From the NCBI GenBank assembly GCA_021234155.1, contig JAJEKV010000048.1, positions 122,001-186,000 of the forward strand: DNA of 64,000 bases. Reading direction: 5' to 3'. Numbering within the stretch: position 1 is the stretch's first letter; every line of letters begins with the position of its first letter. The translations under genes and the position numbers were made by a program. Below the pieces are notes generated by a model. That model saw only the letters and a program-made list of their open reading frames with translations. It was not told where the DNA came from and searched no databases. Shown piece by piece: positions 34,764 to 45,485 of the stretch. This DNA is from Isoetes taiwanensis. Taxonomy: Eukaryota; Streptophyta; Lycopodiopsida; Isoetales; Isoetaceae.

Positions 34764-36199
34764 CTATAAAAAAACATTTTGGTTGTTCTTAAATCCAGAT
34801 ATAACTGGGCATGCAAGAACAAACAAGGAAAACAAAAATTTACTATACCTGTCAAAAATACCTGCAGGAAGGCGGCTTCACATAGTTTATATAAAGTCAT
34901 AGAGCTGTAACCTTTTATTGATCAAACTCACAGAACTTCTGATATAACAAAATAAGAGTTGTAAATGTTACCACAAAAAATATAAAGCCAACAGCCAAGA
35001 TGCTGCCATATCGTTACATAGCCAAACAGATTCAAGCCTGAACCTAGCAATAAAACCATCCAAGTTCTTTCAGATGTTGGATGATACAGCAAAAATATGA
35101 AACTCTGATATAGAACGTAGTGTAATGTCTTGCAAAACACACCCGAGTTTTTTCTTCCAGCGCTTTATCTTACATCACAGAAAAAATAAGGCAAGTTTTT
35201 CCTGAGTCAGCCTCTGCAAAATAAAGTATTTTTCTCTTTCATTTAGAAGAGACAAAGAGGCACTCCATTCTACAATGCAAGAGGCCCCATTGTATTATTC
35301 CAGAAGGGTAGATCTGAAGCAAAATCTACAAGCACTTACTTCTAGACTGCGGCGAGGATTTGAGGCAGAAAAACACAAAGAAAGTTGTGCAGAGAACATT
35401 TATTGGAACGTGTATAATCTTCAAGTATAGACATCTTCTGCTCAAGATAGGCATGAAATGAACATTTTCAAGAGCAAGATTGGAGTTCAAAGCTGCCATA
35501 AAGACATACCTCAACATTTACGTTTATACTACCACAGTTTCTCACGATCCACAATTGCTTTTGTCAATAAGACTCCTTATTGCCTGGAAATGCATGCTTA
35601 AAATAAAGAAAAGCAATCTCAAACAAACAAGTTTTCAAGACGCCACAAGTTTTCAGGAAGCTCTTGGAAGGAGGTTTATTATTCAAAAGAAACTGAAGTC
35701 TGGCATGAATCAGAGGTTTGCTGGTGAAAAGAATTTGGCACTTCCGGTAGAAACTGCCGCCCAGTGAGAAGCTAGAGAATAGGAATCAGCATAGAAAGAT
35801 GCAACAAAAATAGAGCCTGGCCCTAAATGATTTTGAGGTCCACCAACCGAATGAAGGAATCTCTGTATTTGACATGCAAAGAGTAGAATAGAATAGAAAC
35901 ATGTCATTAGAAAGGATAGGATAACTTAAAATCTTCTTTTCTAGGCTAATGCATGAATCTTAGGACCGGAAAAACTTATTTTTTGCTTTTCTAAGCCAAC
36001 ATATGAATGTTAGAACTGAAAACTCATGAATGAAAGAACGGATCTGTGAAATGCAAGGGCTATGGCAAGACTTGCAATGCCAGCATAATGATAACTACCT
36101 TGGGTTCGACATCTGTCTGAGAGATGAAGTCTGAAGCGATAACATCACCAGATTATGAAGATAATTGCCATTTATATATAGATGTACAACAAAACCTAC
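34764..36199. other. Non-coding, with possible lost GH1 exons
   Basis: Minus-strand frames of 60-70 codons (34,928-35,140; 35,326-35,517) are unassigned. At about 35,700-35,772 a degenerate copy of part of the exon at 36,200-36,349 is visible (CCAAATTCTTT / CAGTTTCTACC on the minus strand), indicating a local duplication. No other GH1 motif was recognised. Confidence 0.35.
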
Positions 36200-36349
36200 C
36201 TGACGTTTCTCTGTGAAGCGGCATCGCTTCCTGAGTATTGTTGTTCATTGTGCTCTCTAAAAATGCCCACATGGTTTCAAACATGTGAATCAAAGTTTTG
36301 CTGTATAAAGAATCTGGCAATTTCGATAGAAGCTGCTGCCCAATCGTAA
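36200..36349 (-). CDS. Unassigned exon, 50 codons
   Basis: On the minus strand a CTCAG acceptor (36,350-36,354) opens an uninterrupted frame with TIGQQLLSKLPDSLYSKTLI and ETMWAFLESTMNNNTQEA, closed by a GTAGGT donor. The length, splice sites and amino-acid make-up look like a real internal exon. It could belong to the GH1 remnant further along the same strand, but I see no diagnostic GH1 motif. A second, decayed version lies near 35,700-35,772. Confidence 0.4.
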
Positions 36350-36448
36350 CTGAGAAATCATATGATATTATCAGATATTAGGTTCATGAATCATGGATTT
36401 GCGTGTATAAAGAAAAAAAGCTCTGAATGCCGAATCGACATTTGAAGC

Positions 36449-36568
36449 CTTTTCTTACTTAAAAGCTCCCCATCATCATTGCCAAAAGAGATTTCGCTAT
36501 AGTCAGCCCTTTTCTTATTTAAAAGCTCCCCATCGTCATTGGCAAAGAGACATCGCTGTAGTCACCAC
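36449..36568 (+). repeat. 60-bp tandem duplication
   Basis: Two copies, each beginning CCTTTTCTTA and including TTAAAAGCTCCCCATC, CATTG and CGCT(A/G)TAGTCA, offset by exactly 60 bp. No coding content recognised. Confidence 0.7.
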
Positions 36569-37129
36569 CGCATCGTTTGATGAAAAAAGAAACGGTTTAT
36601 GTAACGTGGAGGTAAATCAACGATTTAGAAAGTCGACTACAAGGTTGCATGTGAGGGAAACCACAAAAGCACGGTGAAGTCTATCCATTTGAATTTTGAA
36701 AAACGGTTATGCATGCATATGGCGTGTTGGCCCTTTTCCAAATCCTCAATCTCAACCATCCATTTGCATCAACGGTTCAAAATTGAAATTGATGACAAAC
36801 ACTCAAAATCCCTTTAGTATAAAGAAAGATAATAGAGCTGGACTAGCATTTTATTGACCAGATGGTGGCATAAAGTTGCAATGGATTTATGGTATTTATA
36901 GGGGTCAGAATCATGGTTACTGGGGACATGCCATTGTGACGGCATCGTGAAAGGAGAGATGTTCTTTATTGAAAAAAAAAAGAAGGGGGAAAAGAATCTA
37001 AGATTATCATGTTCTTTTTTTCTGAAGAGCATTGACGGGCCGATCTTGGCCTTAGCCTATGGAGTAGGTTCCCCAATGACGGATACAAAGTGGGTTTGTT
37101 GGTTTTTTAGGGTGAAAAAACCGTGGGCC
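36569..37129. other. Intergenic, nothing recognised
   Basis: Short frames only. A poly-A/G run lies at 36,960-36,990. Confidence 0.4.
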
Positions 37130-37395
37130 GTTGGATTCAGGTTTTTTTTACAATGCTCTTCATCTGACGGCTCCACGTGAAGGCAACCCAAAATAGAACT
37201 CTGATATAGGGGCCGGATTGGGCTGGGCAGGGCTCCTGCCTGGCCAGAAATTGGTCGATGGGCCAGGCCTGGCTCGAATTCAGGTCTTTTTTACAGTAGC
37301 CTTGCCTCACGACTAGATTTGTAGGCAATAGAAAATAGAAGGTCTGATACAGGGACCGGATTGGGCTCCTGCCTGGCAGAAAATTAACCGATGGT
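37130..37395 (+). repeat. Diverged tandem duplication, about 140-bp unit
   Basis: Two units contain, in order, ATTCAGGT(C)TTTTTTACA, then GGCAA with AAATAGAA, then CTGATA(T/C)AGGG and CCGGATTGGGCT with CTCCTGCCTGGC. The second unit is shorter. Confidence 0.6.
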
Positions 37396-38289
37396 GTCGA
37401 GCAGAGGATGGGACAATCTATCTTTTCAATTTCTTACTTCATGCTTCCACTTTCTGCTATATTGGGTGTTGCTTTAAATTTGCTGTGTTTTATTGTGATG
37501 AATCTTGAGCCGACTTCAGATTTCCTCGTCAAATGCATGTGGCTGCTTCTGCTCAAAGTTTGAGAAGCCATTTATACGGGCTTTGCATGTTTTGCATCGA
37601 TCTTCTTCTTTGCTTCCTCTTTCCGATCTGTTTCTGCGTTGCCTGGATGGCCTAGGTTATGAGTTGGGATTGCAAAGTTTCTCTTCTGTGATCTTTCTTT
37701 GCCGGTTGGATCAGGGATTGGATCGCCCGCCAAGTCTCTTGCTTCTCTTCTCTTCTCAATTTCCCTCCGCTTCTTTGTCACGTGTACGGCAGTTAAATTC
37801 TCCTAGGATTTAATGGTTGAATGAACGATCCTTGTTTTTTTGTGATGCCAAAAAATAGCGATTAGGATGGGTAGAGCGAGAGCAATTAGGACCAAGGATG
37901 GGTAGAGCGAGTAGGTTCTGAGAATGGAAGGTAGGGATGGCAAGTTAAAAGAAGGGGGGGGATTGAAATCTCTTTTTTCGCTTCCGGAGATGGAGTTTGC
38001 CAGTGATTGAAGAATAAAGAGTACAAGTTATTTGTGTTATTAATTCGATCTGAAAAAGCTCAAGCTTATGCTGTACAGGTCTTCTCAAGCTTCCAAAGAG
38101 AGTTTGGCTATGCCAAGCTACACATGAACATGTGATTTCAGTGGGGTATCTTGAAGATTCATAGCAAGGCAACGTTTACTGTGCTTAGCCTCGGTATTTA
38201 AGCAGCTATTGTGTTATGTATATTTCTTTCTGTGCAGCACTGTCATCTTGTAATGCAAATATATGGGTCGTGAAAACTTTGATCAGAAT
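37396..38289. other. Intergenic, nothing recognised
   Basis: A 102-codon plus-strand frame (37,505-37,813) is rich in Ser and Leu and unassigned; the opposite strand is open over part of it. A GATGGGTAGAGCGAG word is repeated near 37,866 and 37,897. Confidence 0.35.
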
Positions 38290-38480
38290 ACAAGGAGATA
38301 ATGGCATCGATCCGAGCCCTCTTATGTGCTCGTCAGCTATATATGTGCTCGTCCTTCTTGTGGCTCGTCGGCGTCTTCTCACAGCAGCATCTCTTTCCTT
38401 GTCCATTGCTTCTTTCCTTCTAGCCTTATCTCGGATCTTCTAGCCTTTCCTTGTCCATTGCTTCTTTCCTCCCAGCCTTA
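38290..38480 (-). repeat. R1-related fragment
   Basis: GGCATCGATCCGAG, GCTCGTCxxxxTATATATGTGC and CGTCTTCTCACAGCAGC followed by TTTCCTTGTCCATTGC match the inverted R1 copy at about 52,910-52,970 and, in reverse complement, 5,010-5,130. A CCTTGTCCATTGCTTC unit is then repeated about 60 bp on. Confidence 0.6.
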
Positions 38481-39831
38481 TCTCGGATCTTCTAGCCTCA
38501 TATTTGCAGATCCCTCATTTTCTGGCCTCATCTTCACAGCTCCGGAATTACAAGGTTTAGTTCATTTGCCTCCTCAATTTGGTCGTTTGCAAGGTAAAGC
38601 TTATGAGATTCGGTTTTCTTTTTTTTCAAATTCGGATGCATGCCAATAGTCCTATAACTTTGAGGTATGGTTTTCTTTCCAAACATGTTGCATGCAAATA
38701 GTCATGTTACATAGAGGAAGATTTGGTGAAATCTTGATTGTTTCTGGTCAATTTGCATGATACAATTTTGCTTGCAAGGCCATGTTTGCCAATTCTTTTC
38801 TGATCACTGTTTTATGCATTGGGAGTGCAATTTTTATTATCACATAATCTACAAGAGGATTGGTTTTACACAGGCAATGCATGAATTGTTAGATTCCTTA
38901 CATATGACCTTGAAGGGATTTTTCGAGGATGCTTGGCATGCTTGATCCCTGGCTTGTTCGCGGAGGCCGGGAGTTCCCTGATCGCGATCATCCAAAGGCA
39001 ATCCGCTAAAGCAATCTGCTCAAATTGTTACATAATCGCGTTATACCATTCTGCAGGAGCGAGTCTATCCTCGTTTGTTATCTTGTTCCAGCATGCAAGG
39101 GCTTCATCCTGATCAGTCCTTTAGAAACGACTTCTATTTGGAAACAGCGGATCTCTGGCTACTCTCGGAATTGGTGACTTCTTACTTTGCACATGATTTG
39201 ATTCCACAATAGTTTTGGGATTATGGACGTTTTTGCTTCCTATGGATCTGGGCATTCTTCTTGTCTATTAGGCGGAATGAATTTAATCCTGCTTGTTACT
39301 GCTGCCTCATGTTCCGGTTTGTTCCTCCAATCTCTTGCCTTGGCCTCTTCCTCCCATTTCGGCTATAATAAGGGGCCATGCTCACTACTTAAATTATTCT
39401 CTGGCCTCTGATTCTTGCTTTTCACCTATTACTAACTGCCATCGGACTGCTCCATGCAATTTTATCTGACTGCAATCAGCTCCATGGCATTGTCTCGGAT
39501 CGGAACCATTCTTTTAGAAGAATTTATAGTCTGTGTCTTCTTGCTTAGGTCGTATTGCTTACATAGATGCTACCTTAAGCTTCTTGGCCGAGTCTGGATT
39601 CCTGCATCTAGCATATCGCATGCCGTTAACACGGAATATCTTGCAGGCTATTTCCTCTTGTGTTATATCCGGCAGATCTTGTCGCCCTTCTGAGGTTGAA
39701 ACTAGTCCGTCCTGCTTCTTTGTGACAATTCTAACCTTGGAGCACTTCTAACCTTCCTTCCTTCCTTCCGATGGGGCAATTCCGCCGTGGAGCAATTCTA
39801 ACCCTTGCTTTTTGGTTGCTATACCCTTTTT
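38481..39831. other. Intergenic, nothing recognised
   Basis: Pyrimidine-rich with several frames of 60-80 codons in overlapping phases, none recognisable. No tandem repeats of note. Confidence 0.4.
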
Positions 39832-40204
39832 GGGTTGCCCCTAGGGGGGCAAACCCTTGTTTAAGTGGGTTTGTGGCATATCCTAGGTATATGCTGGAAT
39901 ATACCGAGGATATTCTGGCGACTGCTCCAAACCGTTTGTTGCCTGTAAACTCTCGGTTTCGCATGGATCGCCGAAGTTCCAACCGGGTAACGGGCAGACC
40001 CGAAGCTCCAATCTGCGTCGCCCTGTGCTTCATGCAAGTCCTCTGAAATATTGCTATCCTACAAGGTGGCCATTTCATCTCGGGCATCGTAGCATCTGTA
40101 TGGCAAAAAAAATTGGCGTCCCCATCCGCAAGTGAGCAACATAACGTAATACACATGTTTGATTGACGAAGAGTGTTTTAGGCTGCAGGATGAAGCGCTA
40201 ACAG
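39832..40204 (+). repeat. P-family repeat, long copy A
   Basis: It starts with the palindrome GGTTGCCCCTAGGGGGGCAA, then GGCATATCCTAGGTATATGC, GAGGATATTCTGGCGACTG, CCGTTTGTTGCCTGTAAAC and further unique sequence ending CAGGATGAAGCGCTAACAG. The same segment, nearly identical, is at 49,090-49,474, and the two copies end at the same base. Shorter copies elsewhere share only the first 100-200 bp. The longer shared tail may be a duplicated flank rather than part of the mobile repeat. Confidence 0.75.
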
Positions 40205-40210
40205 GCATGG

Positions 40211-40823
40211 TTGACAGAGGCGCTTACCTCTGTAGAAATTATGCAGTTGCAGGGTATGGCTGTTTCTAGAGATCTTGCTTATGATGGACTGGATTCTATT
40301 GCTGCATTTAGCTCAATGATTACAGGATATATCCAGCATGACAAAGCCACACTTGCTCTTCAATGCTTTGATATGATGATTCAGAAGGGGTTAAAACCTA
40401 ATGAGATTATTTTTACAATCATTTTGAAGGCTTGTAACAGCATAGATATTATAGAGCAGGGTAGAAGCATTCATGGGCAGATCCTTAGGCCTGGAATTCA
40501 TTCTAGAATTGTAGAAAGTGCGCTAGTTGATATGTATGCCAAATGTGGTAGCTTGGAAGAACCCCGTGAAATCTTTGACCAGCTACCAGATAGAGATGTT
40601 GTAACATGGCGAGCAATGATTTCTGGATATGCTCAGCATGGAGAAGGACTTATTGCTCTGCCTTTGTTTGAGAGGATGCAGCTTGAGCATATAAAACCGG
40701 ACAAGGCTATATTTCTAAGCGTCTTAAATCGGTGCGATAGAAAAAGGCAGGCAGGTTCATAAGCAAATTATTGAGAATGGTTTTCAATGCGATATTGTTG
40801 TGGGAAATACCATTGTTGATATG
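40211..40823 (+). pseudogene. PPR protein (DYW class) fragment, N-terminal side
   Basis: An open frame of 183 codons contains PLS-type pentatricopeptide repeats: AFSSMITGYIQHDKATLALQ, then LKPNEIIFTIILKAC, ALVDMYAKCGSLEEPREIFD, and DVVTWRAMISGYAQHGEGL. After a frameshift near 40,730 the text resumes IEKGRQVHKQIIENGFQCDI to VGNTIVDM at 40,823. Such proteins bind organellar RNA and usually direct C-to-U editing. The 5' part is absent, as the P repeat lies directly upstream. The repeat that should follow VDM is replaced by CCR4-like sequence; the C-terminal part of a PPR-DYW protein appears at 42,118. Confidence 0.8.
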
Positions 40824-41414
40824 CCTCGGTGCATGGTCTCTGTCAGCAGTGCAGATGGAAACCCAGTGGAATTAGAAGGTCGTGTCCCAGCTCCAGGAAC
40901 ATTCATAGTAATGTCATACAATGTGCTTGCTCATCTTTATGCAACCAGTGAAATGTATAGCTATTGTCCTTCGTGGGCTCTTTCTTGGACGTATAGGCAG
41001 CAGAATCTTTTGCTGGAAATTGTTGGTTATCGGGCAGATATCATTTGCCTTCAAGAGGTGCGATAAATATTCTTGGTTTTTTGTTAAACTAGGCATGCAT
41101 ATATGTAATTTTTCATCATGGTTGTCATTAGTTCATTACTTACATGCATACTTGATGATCTTACGTAGGGTGGATAACAAATTTTGATAGCATTATGGGT
41201 AGTCTCCTTGCTTTTGGTTTTGTTTTTATGTGCGGCATTTGGTTGATTAGATTGTTTTTACGTGCGTCTTTTTTTTCTTCTTCTTTTTAAAGCCTTTATT
41301 CAGTTACAGTATCCTTATTTTTTGTAGGTCCAAATTGACCACTTTGAAGAATATTTTTCTCCCGAATTGGGAAAGCACGGTTATGTCGCTGTTTACAAAA
41401 GGAAGACCAATGAG
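40824..41414 (+). pseudogene. CCR4-type deadenylase fragment, two exons
   Basis: Exon 40,824-41,057 reads SSADGNPVELEGRVPAPGTF, then VMSYNVLAHLYATSEMYSYC and VGYRADIICLQE. Exon 41,328-41,414 reads VQIDHFEEYFSPELGKHGY and VYKRKTNE. The exons join in phase across a 270-bp GT-AG intron. These are the start of the endonuclease/exonuclease/phosphatase fold of plant CCR4 homologues, whose products shorten mRNA poly(A) tails with NOT proteins. The metal-binding Asn (SYNVL) and Glu (LQE) are present. The later exons with the catalytic His/Asp are missing. The intron shows that the fragment came from genomic DNA rather than from mRNA. Confidence 0.8.
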
Positions 41415-41572
41415 GTCTTTTTCTTTAACTGGTTGGTGCCAACCTTTTGCACTGTTTATGAATTAGTCTCACGAGTCACGTGAATAAGACATTAATGGAA
41501 GGCAGGATTATAGGTGAATGTTCTCAACAGGAGGATTCTCCAAAGGAATTAACTCTTCAAATAGTTTTCTTT

Positions 41573-41790
41573 CAGTGCATTGGAATCCACTTGGTGCTGT
41601 AAAGAAGCAGTCGAGCTGCAGATTCAGTCTTCTCTTCTTCGGGTGTAAACTTTTAGTATTCCCAATATTCTTATAGTTCTTACTTCATCTGTAGTAAGTG
41701 GCTAGAGTGATTGCCTTATGGTTCAGGAAATGTTTGACATCCTTTATGCAAATTTTAACCCGAGTCCGTCCTTGATGTCTTCCAAGGAGG
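41573..41790 (+). pseudogene. Two unassigned exon-like pieces
   Basis: After a TTTCAG at about 41,572, an open stretch reads ELQIQSSLLR. After GGTTCAG at 41,727, another reads EMFDILYANFNPSPSLMSSK and ends at a GTGAGT donor. They join plausibly. I do not recognise the family, and they do not look like CCR4 or PPR sequence. Confidence 0.3.
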
Positions 41791-42117
41791 TGAGTTCATA
41801 ATATCTGCTCTTCTATTTCTATTGTCTTGCATCCTTCAATCTAGAAATAAATGATGAGACAAAAAATGTGCTGCTGGGAAACAATAAGTTATATTTTAAG
41901 CATGGGCATCCATGTGCATTGTCCCTGTAGATCATTGACATTTGGAAGGTGACCCAATTAAGATCATGATGCATGCCCTTTGCACCTGGATACAAGTTAT
42001 GTTTAATGACCTTTTCTGCCATTTCAAAATTCTGGGCTTGCAGGATTCTGCTTTTGTAATTGTAGATTTGATTTCGTATCTTAGATTATTGACTCTCTAT
42101 CATGATTGTAAACTTGG

Positions 42118-42825
42118 ATGCCTGATGATCGTCATTACAACTGTATGGTTGACCTTCTTGGTCGTGCAGGATATTTAGATGAAGCAGAAAGTCTTTTGCA
42201 ACTTATGGAGCCCATCTTTAATGGCTGGACAGCTTTACTTGCTGCCTGCAAAACATACGGCAATGTGGACATTGCAAGACGATCTTTTGACCAAGTTGTG
42301 AACTTGAATTCCCATCATGCCTCCGCATATGTGCTTATGTCAGGTATATTTTCTGATGCTCACATGTGGAAGGATGCTGCAAGAATAGAAGGGCTCGAAA
42401 AGGTGTAGGTGCATGGAAGAGACCCCGCAAAGGCATGGATTGAACTAAATGAGGCAGTCCATGAATTCATTGTTGGGGACAAGAGCCACCCGAAAGTGAA
42501 GAGATCTATGCAATGCTAAAAAAGATTAAGTGATCGAATGAAGGAGAGTGGTTATGCACCAAAAGTGGACTTGGTGCTGCAACAAATGTCGGACTGTGAC
42601 AAGGAGGATGCCTTATGTGGGCACTGCGGAAACACCGGCTGTAGCATTTGGGCTTATCAAGACAACTCGGGCGCTTATTCGTAAGAAAAATCTCCGGCCT
42701 GTGTAGGGCGCCATAGTGCAACCAAGATCATTTCTAAAATTGAAAAGCGAGACATTATAATAAAGGATGGTTACCGCATGCACCACTTCAAGGATGGATC
42801 CTGCTCATGTGAGGATTATCACTGA
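42118..42825 (+). pseudogene. PPR protein E/E+/DYW C-terminal fragment
   Basis: A 96-codon frame reads RHYNCMVDLLGRAGYLDEAE, then WTALLAACKTYGNVDIARRS and HASAYVLMSGIFSDAHMWKD, the last PPR and E motif. Broken frames continue with WIELNEAVHEFIVGDKSHP (E+ motif), MKESGYAPKVD, and finally [23 protein letters not shown] before a TGA at 42,823. The DYW deaminase zinc-binding HHF and CSC motifs survive, but the final Trp is His and a long part of the deaminase core is missing or frameshifted. It probably continues the fragment at 40,211-40,823 after an internal replacement. Confidence 0.8.
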
Positions 42826-43471
42826 TGTTATTGCATGGCCCTTGTTAGAAGTTCTTTGATCTTGTAACATACTTAAGTATGTAGGCATTTGTGAAGGAAA
42901 AGAGAGTCATACAATTAATATCATTACTTTCTGGCCATTCAGGAATTTATCAAAACTGTTTGAAAGATTATAACTTGAATATGACATCTCAGGGGTAATT
43001 GAAGGCATAGCGCGAATAAAGCTACGGATTTGTAGATCGATGAGCTAAGGGCTGTTCCATATGGGGACACTTAGGCATGCTAAAACCTAAGAAGCCCTAA
43101 CATTTTACAGGCCCAGCTATGTTAGATATTGCAAACTCTTCTCAAATCATGCTTATGGAATCATAAACACTATATTTCAGAATGGGATAGGGAATTACAA
43201 ATCCCTTTGTGGGTTAAGTATTCCCTTAACGTTCTCACGTTCATAAGATGCACATAGCTTGATATAAGCCAGAGATGGCGCTAGAATATTGCACGAGACT
43301 CGAGCTAGAAGTATAGATTTCGAGAAGATCGAGTGGTAGAGATTAAGAATAGAAAGAAACGGTGTGCCGATTCTTTCAATTTTACAAGTCTAGAATTTGC
43401 ACTTCCAAAGTGAAAAATGTCGTACACTTTCTTGCTCGGTGCCTTCCCTCCTTTCTTGGTTTAAGTATTAG
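42826..43471. other. Non-coding downstream of PPR remnant
   Basis: No further domain. The first 100 bp may be the old 3' untranslated region of the PPR gene (AT-rich, with TTTGATCTTGTAACATAC). Confidence 0.35.
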
Positions 43472-43629
43472 GTAATTTTTGGTTGGTGGGGCTTTATGCC
43501 CCGTAAAAATTCGAGGCGGCTCCGCCAGCTGAGGCGGCGCACGAGCGGCGGAGCCGCGAGTGCGCCGCCGAGGCTGGCGGCGCCGCCGAGAATTTTTAAG
43601 GGGCATAAACCCCACCAACCAAAAATTAC
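43472..43629. repeat. GC-cored fold-back MITE
   Basis: Arms GTAATTTTTGGTTGGTGGGG / CCCCACCAACCAAAAATTAC form a long inverted repeat that continues inward through GCATAAA-type sequence to a very GC-rich centre (GGCGGCTCCGCC, GGCGGCGCCGCC). Just outside the right end, AACGTAATCA and TGATTACGTT (about 43,634-43,663) form a second small inverted repeat. The 86-codon frame on the minus strand lies inside and is not a gene. Confidence 0.8.
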
Positions 43630-44558
43630 GAAACGTAATCACCAGGACCTTTGATTACGTTCGCTGACGTGGCCATTTTCTTTGTCTTGTTTCTTTCTTC
43701 ACGATGGAGGTGCCGCCATGGCCGGCTATGGCGATTATGTGAAATAGAATGGCGCTGAAGGCGATGGATGGATATTCTGATGCTTGTGGCGTTGAAGACC
43801 AGTATAGGCTTTTCTTTTTATGCGAATCTCAAGTTTACTGGTAAGTTTAAGTTTAAAGCGACTAAGAGTTCACGGCCAGCTTTCTAACAACATTTCTTGG
43901 ACTCTCGGCCTGTTTTGGAAGCAATATTAGCTCTCGACTTTATCTGAAGACGGTAATAGGTGTCGGAATGAAGACATTTAGTTCTAAAGACATTGAAGAT
44001 AGAGTAAATCGATCGGCGAACAGCATTCTTACCTAATCAGGTTCGTGATCTTCAGCATTTCAAGAGTCTGTTCTATCCTAAAAGAAATTTATCAGTAGGC
44101 AGTAAAACAGACATTTATTATCAGCATTTCTTGTAGGATCTTGTTCGTGTCTTCTGCCTGGTGCCAGCGTGCCATTGCTTATTCAAACATCGGTGTGTGT
44201 TCTGCCAAGAAGAATCTGGATAGTTGCTGCAGGAGACAAGAACGACAGTAGTGAGATCCTTGCAACGTATCTGCTGTATATCTCTTGCTCTTGTTAATCT
44301 TGATCTGTCCATCTTCGATATTTCTAGTTTTGAGGTTTTTCTATTTACTTTACATAACTGTCACTTTGACGAAAAAGGAAACGTTGGCAAAGATATTGTC
44401 AGATAATTTCTTTCCCTTTTGCATTTGCTTATTGTGTATCTTTTCCTTGAGAATAGACCTTCTGCCCTTTTCCATTTCTGAAATTGATATGTGATTAGCC
44501 AGAACCAGAGCATGCATGACATATTGGTAAGTGACAATAACGGTTTCTTCGCTGGCAG
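43630..44558. other. Non-coding, nothing recognised
   Basis: Frames of about 60-70 codons only. The sequence leads into the UBP exon at 44,559 and may contain its former upstream intron. Confidence 0.35.
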
Positions 44559-44829
44559 ATTCTTTATCCTTATGAAGATTTCAAGCAGTTTTATTCATGG
44601 GATGAACTCGAATATCCCTGTGGACTGATCAACGGTAGAAGTAGGTTAGTTTTTGTATATTCTGTATTCGTTTATTTCCAGGGATCATGATATGTGTTTG
44701 CTACACAAATGGCATTGGAGAGTTTCTTGAGGCTCTTCACCTGACCCTTTGCTTTGATATTGCAGCTGCTTTGCAAATGTTGTCTTGCAGCGCCTTACAT
44801 ACATGAGGCCACTTGCAGCAGTAATTTAG
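44559..44829 (+). pseudogene. UBP-type ubiquitin protease fragment (peptidase C19)
   Basis: Two exons join in phase across a 121-bp GT-AG intron: 44,559-44,644 (LYPYEDFKQFYSWDELEYPC, then GLINGRS) and 44,766-44,829 (SCFANVVLQRLTYMRPLAA, then stop). This is the Cys box of plant UBP15-19-like deubiquitinases, normally GLxNCGNSCFANxVLQCL followed by TRPL. The catalytic Cys is present, but NCGN has become NGRS and a TAG stop follows soon after. The rest of the catalytic domain is absent, so this is a captured or decayed fragment. Confidence 0.75.
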
Positions 44830-44856
44830 TAAGCATAAAAACAGATTGAACTTCAG

Positions 44857-45485
44857 CATGCTTTTAAGCAGAATTAATGGTGGCCTTTGTTACTGTTTGG
44901 TAGTATTTAACAATAACCTGTCATGGATGTAACTCTATAAAAAATATACTGTAACATGCTAATATGATTTTCAGCTGGAATCTTTGGGTAGATAATACCC
45001 CATAAGATAGGGGAATTAATTAGGAAAGATGGGTTAATAATCAAAGAATGGTTAATATTACATGTAAGGGATAGATCTGGCATCAACATTTGATGTCATA
45101 ATATTAATTGGAATGTTTTGGCTTCCATAAAATTCATGCTTATGGCATTCGAGCTGAACATTGGACATATGTTTGATCTGGTAAACCTATAATATTAATT
45201 AAGCCTTTATTTCTAGTTTTCTTGAAGTTTAATGGAAGGAACTACTAGTTTACATATTGCTTTGGCAGTGGCTAGATAATGATTGTCTGGCATAAAAACT
45301 GATGGAATTTTAGCGTGCTTTTAGCAGAATTAATGGTAACCATTATTACTGTTTGGTTGTGATAACCTGTCAATAAAGTAACCAAAAATAATGTAACATG
45401 CTAATATGACTATTCTGCAGGAATGTATGGGTAGTTAATACCCTAAACTGGTGGAATTAATTGAGAAAGATGGGTTTAGCAGGCT
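44857..45485 (+). repeat. Direct repeat pair, unit about 180 bp
   Basis: About 44,857-45,040 and 45,313-45,482 are similar: both hold GCTTTTAxxCAGAATTAATGG, then TTACTGTTTGGT, ATAACCTGTCA, TGTAACATGCTAATATGA and GGGTAG(A/T)TAATACCC. GCAGCAGTAATTTAGTAAGC occurs just before the first (44,814) and just after the second (45,498). Confidence 0.65.
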
